Positions 1 to 9,598 of a stretch of DNA of 33,883 bases are shown one piece after another. The notes under the pieces were generated by a model, which saw only the letters and a list, made by a program, of their open reading frames with translations, made no database searches and was not told the DNA's origin. The DNA lies in the NCBI RefSeq assembly GCF_025847205.1, contig NZ_JAOYTH010000025.1:1-33883 (forward strand), written 5' to 3'. Positions within the stretch are counted from its first letter, which is position 1, and every line of letters starts with the position of its first letter. This DNA is from Pararhizobium sp. YC-54 (GTDB lineage Bacteria > Pseudomonadota > Alphaproteobacteria > Rhizobiales > Rhizobiaceae). Made by a program: the position numbers and the translations under genes.

Positions 1-87
1 AGCCGCGACTTCTCGCCAACCGTAACGAAGGTCGTGCACAATAGGGAATCAACCATCTGAGATGTGAAATGTGGGAGGGATAGTTTG

Positions 88-588
88 ATGCCTGAACTTG
101 ATCGGCTCGATGGAAGGATTCTTCAGATTGTACAGAAAAACAACCGCCGGACGTCTGAAGAAATTGCCGCCCAGGTGAATCTATCGTCGTCCGCATGCCA
201 GCGCCGCCTCCGGCGGCTCCGCGCCGAGGGCGTTATTGAGGCCGATGTCTCGATTGTTTCTCCAAAGGCCCTCGGTCGCCCAGTCACGATGATCGTGCTC
301 GTTTCTCTCGAGAGGGAGAGAGCGGATATCGTGGACCGCTTCAAAAATGCTATCCGGAGCACCCGCGAGGTAATGCTCGGCTTCTACGTCACAGGAGACG
401 CCGATTTCATGTTGATTGTAACCTCCAAAAGCATGGAAGACTACGAACAATTTACGCGACGCTTTTTCTATGAGAATCCCGATATTAAGGGCTTCAAGAC
501 AATGGTAGCTATGGATCGAGTGAAAGCAGGCTACGAGTTTCCAATCGATCTTGACGATCCTGTGTTCGGGGCATCGGAGTATAGCTGA
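88..588 (+). CDS. Lrp/AsnC family transcriptional regulator
   Basis: Encodes a 166-residue protein with the two-part Lrp/AsnC layout: an N-terminal helix-turn-helix (about residues 5-60, with the recognition region around SSSACQRRLRRL) and a C-terminal RAM ligand-binding domain (about 70-150). Family members sense amino acids and control amino acid uptake or breakdown. I chose ATG 88 because a GGGAGGG Shine-Dalgarno sits 8 bases upstream; an in-frame GTG at 64 is possible but has no such site. The next gene on the same strand is a class III aminotransferase 582 bases downstream, so control of the region 1 amino acid operon is plausible but inferred. The ligand cannot be read from the sequence. 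Confidence 0.9.
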   Translation: MPELDRLDGRILQIVQKNNRRTSEEIAAQVNLSSSACQRRLRRLRAEGVIEADVSIVSPKALGRPVTMIVLVSLERERADIVDRFKNAIRSTREVMLGFYVTGDADFMLIVTSKSMEDYEQFTRRFFYENPDIKGFKTMVAMDRVKAGYEFPIDLDDPVFGASEYS

Positions 589-1170
589 CACCGAGCCTCG
601 TTGGCCCGCCCAATCCCAAGTGCGGGAACCTTGCTACACGCTATTTGAGGAAGCGTGCCATCAAATAATCAGCCAAATGACAGCCGGTTCAATCGCAATC
701 CCAGTGCGCCCGAGGGGATCAACGGCTCACTTCGGGTCCTCCGAGCAGGTTACGGTTCTCATACGAATGTCGCCAACAGTCTAGGCACCCTAACGGGCAG
801 AACAAAGCGAACAACTGCTTTGGATAAATGCCATGCGTTCGATGCCTCCGACACATTCGCTCCAGACTCCACAATACCGCAAGTGCGGCTCGTGTTATAA
901 CGGTATGTTTGTCATCGAACATCTTGAAGCCGCGCGTCTGTGCGACATAGCACGAGCCACATCTCTTGGCATGAACGGAATAACCTTTGCTGTCAATGCC
1001 GCAGGACCGTGTCAACGTACTGGTGACCCACTGGGCTCTGCTGTGGAATTCCGCATGGAATGGGTGAACAACGCCGATATACGTACCGAGTGAGCTAGAG
1101 AACGCGGAAAAGCATCGACCAATTGCCTCTAGGTTCGCTGTAGCGACAATATACAGCCACGAGGCCAGAC
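589..1170. other. 582-base intergenic stretch without a supported gene
   Basis: Several short open frames cross this stretch on both strands, but none has a convincing ribosome site, a family signature or consistent codon use. It presumably holds the promoter for the aminotransferase at 1171, whose own ribosome site (GAGG at about 1159-1162) is visible. No IS ends, tRNA or strong terminator were recognised. It may be decayed sequence. Confidence 0.5.
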
Positions 1171-2574
1171 ATGACTATCAACATCCAGGACATCAGCGAG
1201 AAGGACAGGAACACTGTTCTGCATCCGTTCACGCAGCTCAAGGATTTCGCCAGTGGCAAGCTTGGCGAGCCGACGATCGTTGAGACGGGCAAGGGGATCC
1301 GCATTCAGGATGCCCATGGCAACCAGCTGATCGACGGCTTTGCCGGCCTCTACTGCGTCAACGTCGGCTATGGCCGCACCGAAGTGGCCGAGGCGATCTC
1401 GCGCCAGGCCTATCGTCTCGCCTACTACCACTCCTATGCCGCCCACACGACGGACGAGCTTGCGATCCTGTCGGACCGCCTGGTGAAGATGGCGCCGGGC
1501 AAGATGAGCAAGGTGTTTTATGGCATGTCCGGTTCGGACGCCAACGAGACCCAGGCCAAACTCGTCTGGTACTACAACAACCTGCGCGGCAAGCCGACGA
1601 AGAAGAAGATCATTTCCCGTGAGCGCGGCTACCACGGCTGCAGCGTCGTCTCCGGCTCAATGACCGGCATGAGCTTCTACCACGACCACATGGACCTGCC
1701 GCTGCCGCAGATCGTCCACACTGGCGTACCGCACCATTATTGGGGCGCAAACCCCGGCGAGACCGAACGGGAATTCTCTGCACGTCGCGCTGTCGAGCTC
1801 GATCAGCTGATCGAGCGCCTCGGCCCTGACAATGTCGGCGGCTTCATCGCGGAGCCAGTTCTGGGCACTGGCGGCATCACGCCGCCGCCGGAAGGCTATT
1901 GGGAAGCAATCCAGGCGGTGCTGAAGAAGCACGACGTGCTTCTGATCGCCGACGAAGTGATCACCGGCTTTGGCCGTACCGGCTCAATGTTCGGTTCGCA
2001 GCACTACGGCATCGAGCCCGACCTGATCACCGTCGCCAAGGGCCTCACTTCCGCATACTTCCCGCTCTCGGCCGCGATCGTCGGTGAAAAGGTCTACAAG
2101 GTGTTGGAGGACGGGGCAGATCGGGTCGGCGCCTTCTCGCACGGCTATACCTATTCCGGCCATCCGATCGGTGCTGCTGCTGCCAATGCCGTTCTCGACA
2201 TTGTTGAAAAAGAAAATCTACCCGGGAACGCGCGCGAGGTTGGCGCCTACTTCCAGGCGCAGCTCAAGGAGAAGTTTGCCCAGCTGCCGATCGTCGGCGA
2301 GGTGCGCGGCGTCGGTCTGATGGGCGCCATCGAGTTCGTCGGTGACCGCGAGAACAAGAAGCGCTTCGATCCGTCGCTCAAGGTTGGTGCCCGCATCTCC
2401 AAGGCTGCCCGTGACCGCGGCCTGATTGCCCGCGCCATGCCGCATGGCGACATCCTTGGCTTCGCCCCGCCACTCGTTACCACCAAGGCGGAAGTCGACG
2501 AGATCGTCTCGATCGCCGAGAACGCAGTCCGCTCCGTCATCGACGAGCTGGTTCGCGACGGCCAGAAGCTCTGA
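1171..2574 (+). CDS. Class III PLP omega-aminotransferase (aspartate aminotransferase superfamily)
   Basis: A 467-residue fold-type I PLP enzyme of the class III aminotransferase family, the group that includes beta-alanine:pyruvate and taurine:pyruvate aminotransferases. Visible features: the GYHG segment after the PLP-phosphate region, Asp261 in IADEVITGFGRTG that binds the pyridine nitrogen, and the Schiff-base lysine at Lys290 in VAKGLTSAY. Length is normal for the family. The ATG at 1171 has GAGG 8 bases upstream. It leads a same-strand set with an aldehyde dehydrogenase and a CoA-transferase, so it probably converts an omega- or beta-amino acid to a semialdehyde or oxo acid, with pyruvate as amino acceptor. 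The exact substrate is not readable. A related but clearly different paralogue lies at 9599. Confidence 0.93.
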   Translation: MTINIQDISEKDRNTVLHPFTQLKDFASGKLGEPTIVETGKGIRIQDAHGNQLIDGFAGLYCVNVGYGRTEVAEAISRQAYRLAYYHSYAAHTTDELAILSDRLVKMAPGKMSKVFYGMSGSDANETQAKLVWYYNNLRGKPTKKKIISRERGYHGCSVVSGSMTGMSFYHDHMDLPLPQIVHTGVPHHYWGANPGETEREFSARRAVELDQLIERLGPDNVGGFIAEPVLGTGGITPPPEGYWEAIQAVLKKHDVLLIADEVITGFGRTGSMFGSQHYGIEPDLITVAKGLTSAYFPLSAAIVGEKVYKVLEDGADRVGAFSHGYTYSGHPIGAAAANAVLDIVEKENLPGNAREVGAYFQAQLKEKFAQLPIVGEVRGVGLMGAIEFVGDRENKKRFDPSLKVGARISKAARDRGLIARAMPHGDILGFAPPLVTTKAEVDEIVSIAENAVRSVIDELVRDGQKL

Positions 2575-2590
2575 TCGTCCGTTAAGCCGT

Positions 2591-2612
2591 GGCGGCCGGT
2601 GATGCGGCCGCC
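2591..2612 (+). terminator. GC-rich hairpin after the aminotransferase
   Basis: A perfect 8-bp stem (GGCGGCCG pairing with CGGCCGCC) with a 6-base loop lies 16 bases after the aminotransferase stop. No T-run follows, so it is not a classic intrinsic terminator. It may act as a processing or attenuation element before the aldehyde dehydrogenase gene. Confidence 0.4.
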
Positions 2613-2724
2613 TGGCCTGTCGTCAACGATGCATGAAGCCGGAACGGGCAGGGGATAACCTTTGCCTTGCGGACAACCGCGACCTTCTGACGGAAGGTCC
2701 TACAGGAATAGGGAAGCTGGCCAC

Positions 2725-4134
2725 ATGACTGCCGCCAAACTTCACATCACCAAAAGCCAGGCGCCGATCTCTGTTCATAGCCCCTATGATGGGGCGCTGC
2801 TTGGAACAGTCGAGGCAACTGATCCCGCCGAGATCGACCGTCTGCTGGAAACTGCTCGCTGCGGCGCTGAGATCTCGCGCAATCTGCCGCGGCACAAACG
2901 GGCGAGCATCCTCGAAGGGGCTGCCCGGATCGTCGAAAGCCGCAGCGATACTTTTGCCGAGACCATCGTGCGCGAGGCCGGAAAGACCATTGTTCAGGCG
3001 CGGAAAGAGGTGCTCCGCTGCGTCAACACGCTGAAGCTTTCGGCGGAAGAGGCAAAGCGCAATGCCGGCGAGATTGTCCCCTTCGACGCCTATACGGGCT
3101 CGGCACAACGCCAGGGCTGGTTTACCCGAGAGGCACTCGGCATCATCACGGCCATCACCCCTTACAACGACCCGCTGAACCTTGTCGCTCACAAGCTCGG
3201 CCCGGCAATCGCTGGCGGCAATGCCGTGTTGCTGAAGCCCTCGAACCTGACACCGCTCTCGGCGATCAAGCTGGTCGAAGCGCTGCGCGAGGCCGGTTTG
3301 TCACGGGAGGTCATCACTGTCGTTCATGGCGACCGAGAGCTGGTAACGGCGATGATCTCCCCGCGCGAGGTGCGCATGGTGTCGTTCACCGGCGGCTTTG
3401 CCACCGGCGAGGCCATCAGCCGCGCGGCCGGGCTGAAGAAGCTTGCCATGGAGCTCGGGGGCAATGCGCCCGTTATCGTCATGAATGACTGCGACTTCGA
3501 CAAGGCTGTCGAGGCTTGCGTCTCCGGCGCGTTCTGGGCGGCGGGCCAGAACTGCATCGGCGCCCAGCGCATCCTGGTCCAGGCCGAGCTGTATGATCGT
3601 TTCCGCGATGCCTTCGTCGCAGCAACAAATAAGCTCAAGGCAGGTGATCCGCTGAAGGAGGACACCGACGTCGGTCCGATGATTTCTGGCCAAGTCGCCG
3701 AACGCACCGAAGCAGCTGTCAATGAAGCGATCAATGCTGGCGCGAAGCTGCTCTGCGGGCACCGCCGCGAAGGATCCCTTTATCATCCGACGGTGCTGGA
3801 AGGAACGCCGCTGACGTGTCGCCTATGGCATGAGGAAGTGTTTGCACCTGTGGTCATGCTTGCGCCGTTCGATACGCTCGATGAAGCGATTGAGATTGCC
3901 AACGAGCCCGATTACAGCCTGCATGCCGGCATCTTCACCAACGACCTCAACGTTGCGCTCGAAGCGGCAAACAGGATCGAGGCGGGCGGGGTGATGATCA
4001 ACGACTCGTCCGACTACCGCTTCGATGCCATGCCGTTTGGCGGCTTCAAATACGGCAGCATGGGCCGCGAAGGCGTGCGCTTCGCCTATGAAGACATGAC
4101 CCAACCAAAGGTCGTTTGCATCAATCGTGGCTGA
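2725..4134 (+). CDS. NAD(P)-dependent aldehyde dehydrogenase
   Basis: A 469-residue aldehyde dehydrogenase superfamily member that oxidises an aldehyde to the acid or an acyl derivative. Catalytic residues are in place: Glu243 in ELGGNAP and nucleophile Cys277 in GQNCIGAQ; the N-terminal Rossmann region contains ITPYNDPLN and LLKPSN. ATG 2725 is chosen as the start because homologous sequence begins near there; the frame is open upstream to a TTG at 2662, giving only a low-quality 21-residue extension. It follows the aminotransferase by 150 bases. The likely role is oxidation of the semialdehyde made by that enzyme (malonate-, succinate- or similar semialdehyde). The specific substrate is inferred from context only. 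Confidence 0.92.
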   Translation: MTAAKLHITKSQAPISVHSPYDGALLGTVEATDPAEIDRLLETARCGAEISRNLPRHKRASILEGAARIVESRSDTFAETIVREAGKTIVQARKEVLRCVNTLKLSAEEAKRNAGEIVPFDAYTGSAQRQGWFTREALGIITAITPYNDPLNLVAHKLGPAIAGGNAVLLKPSNLTPLSAIKLVEALREAGLSREVITVVHGDRELVTAMISPREVRMVSFTGGFATGEAISRAAGLKKLAMELGGNAPVIVMNDCDFDKAVEACVSGAFWAAGQNCIGAQRILVQAELYDRFRDAFVAATNKLKAGDPLKEDTDVGPMISGQVAERTEAAVNEAINAGAKLLCGHRREGSLYHPTVLEGTPLTCRLWHEEVFAPVVMLAPFDTLDEAIEIANEPDYSLHAGIFTNDLNVALEAANRIEAGGVMINDSSDYRFDAMPFGGFKYGSMGREGVRFAYEDMTQPKVVCINRG

Positions 4135-4214
4135 GGCTTTAGTCCGATCAGCAAATTTGGCTGCAACCCAGCACGGGCGGAACTCCAGTGAACCGCATAA
4201 CTTAAGGGGAGATC

Positions 4215-4913
4215 ATGAACAAAATCTACGCTGACCCGCGGGCAGCCCTTGAAGGTCTACTGTATGACGGAATGTCCATCGCAGCGGGTGGATTTGGCCT
4301 TTGCGGTATTCCGGAGCTGTTGATCGGTGCGATCCGCGAAGCCGGCACGAAGGATTTGACGATAGCCTCGAACAATTGCGGCGTCGACGATTTCGGTCTG
4401 GGTATTTTGCTGAAGACGAAGCAGATCAAGAAGATGATCTCGTCTTATGTCGGAGAGAACGCCGAGTTTATGCGGCAGTATCTGAGCGGCGAACTTGAGC
4501 TCGAGTTCAATCCGCAGGGAACGCTAGCCGAACGCATGCGCGCCGGCGGCTCTGGCATCGCCGGCTTCTATACCAAGACCGGCGTCGGCACGGTTGTCGC
4601 GGAAGGAAAGGAACTCAAGACCTTCAACGGCGAAACGTACGTGCTTGAGACCGGAATCGTCGCTGACCTCTCGATCGTCAAAGCCTGGAGGGCTGACACG
4701 ACAGGCAATCTGGTGTTCCGCAAGACAGCCCGCAACTTCAATCCGCCAGCAGCCACGTGTGGCAAAATCTGCGTGGCTGAGGTCGAAGAGATTGTTCCGG
4801 CCGGCAGTCTCGATCCGGATCAAATCCATCTGCCCGGAATTTACGTGCACCGCTTGATCCAGGGCGAGCATGAAAAGCGCATCGAACAGCGCACGACACG
4901 CGCAGCCGCATAA
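4215..4913 (+). CDS. scoA: Succinyl-CoA:3-oxoacid CoA-transferase, subunit A
   Basis: A 232-residue alpha subunit of a family I CoA-transferase, which moves CoA from succinyl-CoA to a 3-oxo acid such as acetoacetate. The family motif GGFGLCGIP is at residues 25-33, followed by the conserved region with SNNCG and GVDDFGLG. The C-terminal segment with [13 protein letters not shown] and KRIE is typical of SCOT-type subunits rather than PcaI. The start has AGGGGAG just upstream. It is followed 10 bases later by subunit B. Acetoacetate is the family's usual substrate; in this operon another 3-oxo acid is possible. Confidence 0.93.
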   Translation: MNKIYADPRAALEGLLYDGMSIAAGGFGLCGIPELLIGAIREAGTKDLTIASNNCGVDDFGLGILLKTKQIKKMISSYVGENAEFMRQYLSGELELEFNPQGTLAERMRAGGSGIAGFYTKTGVGTVVAEGKELKTFNGETYVLETGIVADLSIVKAWRADTTGNLVFRKTARNFNPPAATCGKICVAEVEEIVPAGSLDPDQIHLPGIYVHRLIQGEHEKRIEQRTTRAAA

Positions 4914-4923
4914 GGGAACACAG

Positions 4924-5553
4924 ATGGCTTGGGATCGTAACCAGATGGCTGCACGAGCGGCCCGTGAACTTGAAGACGGTGCCTATGTCAACCTGGGCAT
5001 TGGCATTCCAACTTTAGTCGCTAACCATATTCCTGATGGGGTGCATGTAACGCTGCAGTCGGAGAACGGCCTGCTCGGGATCGGACCATTCCCGACCGAG
5101 GACGCCATTGATGCCGACCTGATCAATGCTGGCAAGCAAACGGTGACGGCGCTTCCCCATTCCGCCTTCTTCGACTCCGCGCAAAGCTTCGCGATGATCC
5201 GTGGCGGCAAGATAGCCATGGCCATCCTCGGCGCTATGGAAGTATCGGAGGAGGGGGATCTCGCCAACTGGATGATCCCCGGCAAGCTCGTCAAGGGCAT
5301 GGGTGGCGCAATGGATTTGGTGGCCGGCGTAAAGCGGGTGGTGGTGGTCATGGACCATACCAACAAGGCTGGTGAATCCAAGGTTCTCAAGGGCTGCACG
5401 CTACCCCTGACCGGCCAGCGCGTTGTTGACCGGATCATTACCAACCTCGGCGTTCTCGATGTCGTTGAAGGCGGACTGCAGATCGTTGAGCTTGCCGACG
5501 GCGTGACCGAGAGCGAATTCCGCACCGCCACCGAAGCGACCATCGTAAACTGA
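4924..5553 (+). CDS. scoB: Succinyl-CoA:3-oxoacid CoA-transferase, subunit B
   Basis: A 209-residue beta subunit of the same CoA-transferase. The catalytic glutamate is Glu47 in QSENGLLG, which forms the glutamyl-CoA thioester in this family, and VNLGIGIPT at 22-30 is the standard N-terminal motif. ATG 4924 is used: the frame is open upstream into scoA, but subunit B sequences begin MAWDR-like and scoA ends at 4913. The tight spacing implies co-translation and equal amounts of the two chains. The next gene, 51 bases on, is a broken thiolase, so any acyl-CoA made here needs a thiolase encoded elsewhere. Confidence 0.93.
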   Translation: MAWDRNQMAARAARELEDGAYVNLGIGIPTLVANHIPDGVHVTLQSENGLLGIGPFPTEDAIDADLINAGKQTVTALPHSAFFDSAQSFAMIRGGKIAMAILGAMEVSEEGDLANWMIPGKLVKGMGGAMDLVAGVKRVVVVMDHTNKAGESKVLKGCTLPLTGQRVVDRIITNLGVLDVVEGGLQIVELADGVTESEFRTATEATIVN

Positions 5554-5604
5554 TCCGTGATCAGAACGGGGTCGTTGAAGACAGAGAATATTGGAGGAAC
5601 CATC

Positions 5605-6767
5605 GTGACCGCATCCATCGTCATCGCCAGCGCGGGCCGCACCGCCGTTGGTTCGTTCAACAGTTCGTTTGCCACCACGCCCGCTCATGAACTCGGCGCC
5701 GCCGTCATCAAGGGCGTCCTGGAGCGCGCCGGGGTGGAGGCAGCTGAAGTTGACGAGGTCATCCTCGGGCAGGTTCTTTCCGCCGGTGAGGGGCAGAACC
5801 CGGCCCGCCAGGCGGCGATAAAGGCCGGCATTCGGCAACGGCCTGGGGCATGAACCAACTCTGTGGCTCGGGCTTGCGCGCCGTGGCGCTCGGCATGCAG
5901 CAGATTGCAACCGGCGATGCGAAGATCATCGTCGCCGGCGGCATGGAAGCCATGTCGATGGCGCCGCATTGCGCGCATTTGCGCGGTGGCGTGAAGATGG
6001 GCGACTTCAAGATGGTCGACAACATGATCAGGGACGGCCTGACCGACGCGTTCTACGGTTATCACATGGGCACGACGGCCGAGAACATTGCCAAAAAGTG
6101 GCAGTTGTCGCGCGACGACCAGGACCAGTACGCACTGGCCTCGCAGAACAAGGCGGAAGCCGCGCAGAAGGCCGGCCGTTTCGACGACGAGATCATTCCG
6201 TTCATCGTCAAGGGCCGCAAGGGCGACGTCACCGTCGATCAGGATGAATATATCCGCCACGGCGCCACGCTGGAATCGATGACCAAGCTGCGCCCGGCCT
6301 TCGACAAGGAAGGCTCGGTCAATGCGTCGGGGCTCAACGATGGCGCGGCTGCGGCGCTGCTGATGACGGAAGAAGAAGCCGGCCGTCGCGGCATCCAGCC
6401 GCTGGTGCGCATCGTCTCCTGGGCGACCGCCGGTGTCAATCCGCAGATCATGGGTACCGGCCCGATCCCGGCGTCGCGACGGGCGCTGGAAAAGGCCGGC
6501 TGGTCGATTGGCGATCTGGAACTGGTCGAGGCCAACGAAGCCTTCGCGGCCCAAGCCTGCGCGGTCAACAAGGATCTCGGCTGGGACACGTCGATCGTCA
6601 ACGTCAATGGCGGCGCCATCGCCATCGGCCATCCGATCGGCGCTTCCGGCGCCCGCGTGCTCAATACGCTGCTGTTTGAGATGAAGCGCCGTGGCGTGAA
6701 AAAAGGCCTTACCACCCTCTGCATCGGTGGCCGCATGGGCGTTGCCATGTGCCTCGAGGCGATGTGA
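5605..6767 (+). pseudogene. phbA: Acetyl-CoA acetyltransferase (beta-ketothiolase), disrupted
   Basis: Thiolase family sequence in two frames. The first part (GTG 5605, with GGAGG 7 bases upstream) runs to TGA at 5853; the rest continues in another frame to 6767. At about 5833 a 7-base loss relative to the usual PhbA codons (KAG-P-Q-E-ATAWGMN) explains the frameshift. At 6320/6321 three residues (TAG of the conserved TAGNASG) are missing in frame. At 6732-6734 the conserved GGGMG motif beside the catalytic cysteine reads GGRMG. The other catalytic residues survive: Cys in QLCGSG, His in GHPIGASG and Cys in LCIGG. Three separate lesions argue for loss of function rather than one sequencing error. 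The intact enzyme would cleave acetoacetyl-CoA or condense acetyl-CoA. Confidence 0.85.
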
Positions 6768-6941
6768 GGGAAGGACGACTTGTTCAGGACACGGGGTGCA
6801 CGCGCCGCGCTTGGGTAGGCCCTCGCGATCATCGATCTTCTATAATCTCCAAGGCCATTTTCTCAGAAATTGGAGCATCCGGCGAACACGGCGCCGGTTC
6901 ATCCTTACCTACTCGTTCAGAGTAATTGGGGTTAAGACTGA

Positions 6942-7676
6942 TCATACGCGTTTCAATACATTCGAATAATAGAATCTATCTGATGGGTGATACGTTACAG
7001 TAATCTGTATCAAGTTCATGGGGCTGAGGTAGTATTTGCGCCGAATTTTAAGCCCTACTGGTGCGTGTTCAGAATTCAGCCTCAACCCAACTTCCCTAGG
7101 AATAACTGTAGAAAATATATCTTGCCGAATTTCAACTATTCGTCGCCCCGACACCTCTTCTATTAGATTGCTAAATACTTCATCGTAGCTCCTCAATCTT
7201 GGAAGCACCAATGCACTCATTTCTGAGCTTATATAGACCTCCGTCCAACAAAAGGGTCGATCATGTCCATGGTCTGGGATAACTCGAAGACTGGAAACCT
7301 TAAGCCATTTTGTGCCTGCTCGGCAGCCGAGTTCCTTAGAGAGCGCCTCATCCACTACAATTTCCTGGATTGTCTCAATATTCCTTTTTGTGTCGACGCC
7401 AAACTGCTGTATCGATTCAATGGACGTCATTGCCTGAGAAAAGCTGCCCTCTGACAACTCCGATCCCATCGCTTCGACCCGAGTGCCCGCGTTCCGCCTT
7501 CTGCTGATAAGGCCAGAGCTTTGCAACTCTCGCATGGCAGCGCGAACTGTTGAGCGACCCACACCGAGCTGCTTTGCCAAATCAACCTCGTTTGGCAAAA
7601 GAGAACCCACAGGGTAGCGGCCAGTCTGTATGTCTTTGACCAAAACCTGAGCGACGGCTGCGTATTTGGGTGTCAT
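6942..7676 (-). CDS. GntR family regulator, HutC subfamily (UTRA domain)
   Basis: A 244-residue protein with an N-terminal GntR winged helix (about residues 5-70; LPNEVDLAKQLGVGRSTVR is the typical recognition segment) and a C-terminal UTRA effector domain (about 95-240). HutC-type regulators usually repress a neighbouring catabolic operon and release DNA when they bind its substrate or an intermediate. ATG 7676 is chosen because AAGGGA lies just upstream; a TTG at 7697 would add seven residues. The gene is divergent from the lyase operon and convergent with the broken thiolase, so it is the best candidate regulator of region 2. Its effector is unknown. Confidence 0.9.
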   Translation of the reverse strand: MTPKYAAVAQVLVKDIQTGRYPVGSLLPNEVDLAKQLGVGRSTVRAAMRELQSSGLISRRRNAGTRVEAMGSELSEGSFSQAMTSIESIQQFGVDTKRNIETIQEIVVDEALSKELGCRAGTKWLKVSSLRVIPDHGHDRPFCWTEVYISSEMSALVLPRLRSYDEVFSNLIEEVSGRRIVEIRQDIFSTVIPREVGLRLNSEHAPVGLKIRRKYYLSPMNLIQITVTYHPSDRFYYSNVLKRV

Positions 7677-8082
7677 TTCTATTCCCTTTGATCGCAAGAA
7701 TTCCTGCGGGTTTTACGTTATTAAGCTCCACAACGGCGCGGTCAACGATGAACCGCCACAACTTGGTTGGAACAAGCGCGCGTCCAAATAATTCGTTTCC
7801 GCCGAAAAGCTCGGCTTCAAACGACTTTTGCCGACGATCCTCCCTTCCCGCCGACGACAACAGATCGCCTACGGCCCTATCAACCCAAGGCCGCCGCCGT
7901 GGTTATTACTCCGAACAAATAATATGTCGGATTTTATCTCAAAGCAATTTTTCGGGAGGTGATAACATGAAATCTGACTGCACGAGCTGCGAAACCGTAA
8001 ATCTTGCGGAAAATTTGGTGTCATTGAGTTGACCGAAACCCGTTAAGGCGATAATGATAAAGTCGAACATATGGAGTCTAAT
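7677..8082. promoter_or_regulatory. Divergent intergenic region between GntR gene and lyase operon
   Basis: About 400 bases separate the start of the GntR gene from the lyase start and must hold both promoters. The stretch includes a tiny open frame with a strong ribosome site (7967-8032). The sequence CGAACATA at 8064-8071 also occurs within the palindromes at 12719 and 13178. No clear HutC-type GT-TA-AC operator was found by eye. Confidence 0.55.
7967..8032 (+). CDS. Possible 21-residue small protein or leader peptide
   Basis: ATG 7967 follows GGGAGGTGAT, one of the strongest ribosome sites in the window, at good spacing. It encodes 21 residues beginning MKSDCTSCETV, with a CxxC pair at residues 5-8, and stops 50 bases before the lyase gene. 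It could be a leader peptide whose translation affects the downstream operon, a stand-alone small protein, or a remnant of a longer gene. No family is recognised. The evidence is only the ribosome site and the position. Confidence 0.4.
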   Translation: MKSDCTSCETVNLAENLVSLS

Positions 8083-9477
8083 ATGGCGTCGACGGTTTTT
8101 GATTCACTTCTTTTTCGCGACATGTTTGGCACGCAAAACATGCGAGCGGTGTTTTCTGACGAGAGATTGGTTCGCTCATACCTTACTGTCGAGGCTGCTC
8201 TTGCTCGAGCTCAGGTCCACGTCGGGCTTGTTCCAGAACAGATGGCTGAGCGCATCTCGAAAGCGGCTCAATCTATGGAGATTGATTGGGAGCGCCTGAG
8301 AAAAGAAAGCGAGATCGTGGGATATCCGATATTGCCGCTGGTTCGACAACTTTCTGCTGCTGCGGGCGACGCAGGAAAGTATGTTCACTGGGGTGCCACG
8401 ACCCAAGACATCATGGATACTGCAACTGTCTTGCAGTTGCGAGACGCTTTGGAGCTTGTTGGCACCGACCTGCGCGAACTCAGTGAAATCCTCTCCAAAT
8501 TGTCTACCCGATATCGCGATGTTCCGGTGGCGGGCAGAACCCACCTACAGCACGCGCTGCCGGTTACCTTCGGCTATAGAACAGCAGTGTGGCTATCATC
8601 CATCAAGCGGCATGAGGAGCGGCTGAAGCAACTGTTGCCTAGGTTGTTGGTTGGCCAATATTCCGGAGCGGCGGGCACTTTGGCTTCTTTGGGCGAAGAT
8701 GGACTGACGGTCCAACGCCTCCTCTGTGACGAACTTGAGTTGAGCCAACCCGATATTACCTGGCATGTCGCCCGAGATGCAATCGCAGAAACAATCGCAT
8801 TTCTCGGCCTTGTTACAGGCACGCTGGGGAAAATAGCAACCGATGTGATGATGATGGCTTCAACAGAATTCGGTGAAGTGGCTGAACCTTTTGTGCCTCA
8901 TCGCGGTGCGTCTTCCACAATGCCGCAGAAACGCAACCCCATTTCCAGTGAGTTGATGTTGGTTGCTGCCAAGAGCGTAAGGCAGCACGTAGCGGCAATT
9001 CTAGACGGGATGATTCAAGACTTCGAACGAGCGACCGGTCCGTGGCATCTTGAATGGATTTCCATCCCAGAAGCTTTTTTGCTGACCTCCTCAAGCCTCG
9101 CAAACGCCAAATTCATGCTGGCCGGCCTTTGTGTCAACGAAGACCGCATGCGAACGAACCTAGATCTATCGGGGGGGTTGATTGTGGCAGAAGCAGTGAT
9201 GATGGCGCTTGCCCCTGCACTAGGGCGACAAACATCGCACGATCGCGTCTATGACGCTTGCACCAAAGCCTTCAATGATCAACGCCCACTATTAGAAATA
9301 TTGCTGCTGGACACGATTGTTGTTTCGACAGTCGGTGGAAGAGAAAAGTTAGAGAAGCTCTGTGATCCTATCAACTATCTCGGCCAGGCTGGTGAGATGG
9401 TGAATCGCCTACTGACGAACGGGCGGGAGTGGCCAACGACCTCTTTACCTAACTCTACAGCCACCAACCGGGTTTGA
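8083..9477 (+). CDS. Fumarase/aspartase-superfamily lyase, PcaB/adenylosuccinate lyase-like
   Basis: A 464-residue homotetrameric-type lyase. The superfamily signature SSTMPQKRNP is at residues 277-286, with Ser278 the expected catalytic base on the mobile loop; GATTQD and GRTHLQHALP are the other two conserved blocks. The family either removes fumarate from an N-succinyl compound (adenylosuccinate, argininosuccinate) or performs cycloisomerisation (3-carboxymuconate). It resembles PcaB-type proteins overall, but no protocatechuate genes are nearby, so the PcaB role is doubtful. ATG 8083 has GGAG at 8073-8076; ATG 8071 lacks a site. It leads region 2, and the neighbouring aminotransferase, dehydrogenase and amidase suggest beta-elimination or C-N cleavage of an amino compound. 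Confidence 0.88.
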   Translation: MASTVFDSLLFRDMFGTQNMRAVFSDERLVRSYLTVEAALARAQVHVGLVPEQMAERISKAAQSMEIDWERLRKESEIVGYPILPLVRQLSAAAGDAGKYVHWGATTQDIMDTATVLQLRDALELVGTDLRELSEILSKLSTRYRDVPVAGRTHLQHALPVTFGYRTAVWLSSIKRHEERLKQLLPRLLVGQYSGAAGTLASLGEDGLTVQRLLCDELELSQPDITWHVARDAIAETIAFLGLVTGTLGKIATDVMMMASTEFGEVAEPFVPHRGASSTMPQKRNPISSELMLVAAKSVRQHVAAILDGMIQDFERATGPWHLEWISIPEAFLLTSSSLANAKFMLAGLCVNEDRMRTNLDLSGGLIVAEAVMMALAPALGRQTSHDRVYDACTKAFNDQRPLLEILLLDTIVVSTVGGREKLEKLCDPINYLGQAGEMVNRLLTNGREWPTTSLPNSTATNRV

Positions 9478-9598
9478 CGCAGATGTGCATTTGTCAAAGC
9501 CCCAATCGCGGTCGTTCATGATGAGGCTAGCGTGTCGAAGACTTGATGCTTGTGCACCGATCCCAATAACCTATTTTGTCCAGGAGGACGTCATTCGG

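Noticed and set aside
1129..1635. Minus-strand open frame of 168 codons
   Set aside because: Antisense to the start of the class III aminotransferase; no domain seen.
5685..6632. Long minus-strand open frame of 315 codons
   Set aside because: It is antisense to the thiolase sequence, which has clear homology in the plus direction. GC-rich third positions commonly open such antisense frames.
8083..9477. Naming the lyase pcaB
   Set aside because: The superfamily signature fits, but no other protocatechuate pathway gene is present and the neighbours point to an amino compound, so only the broad family is claimed.
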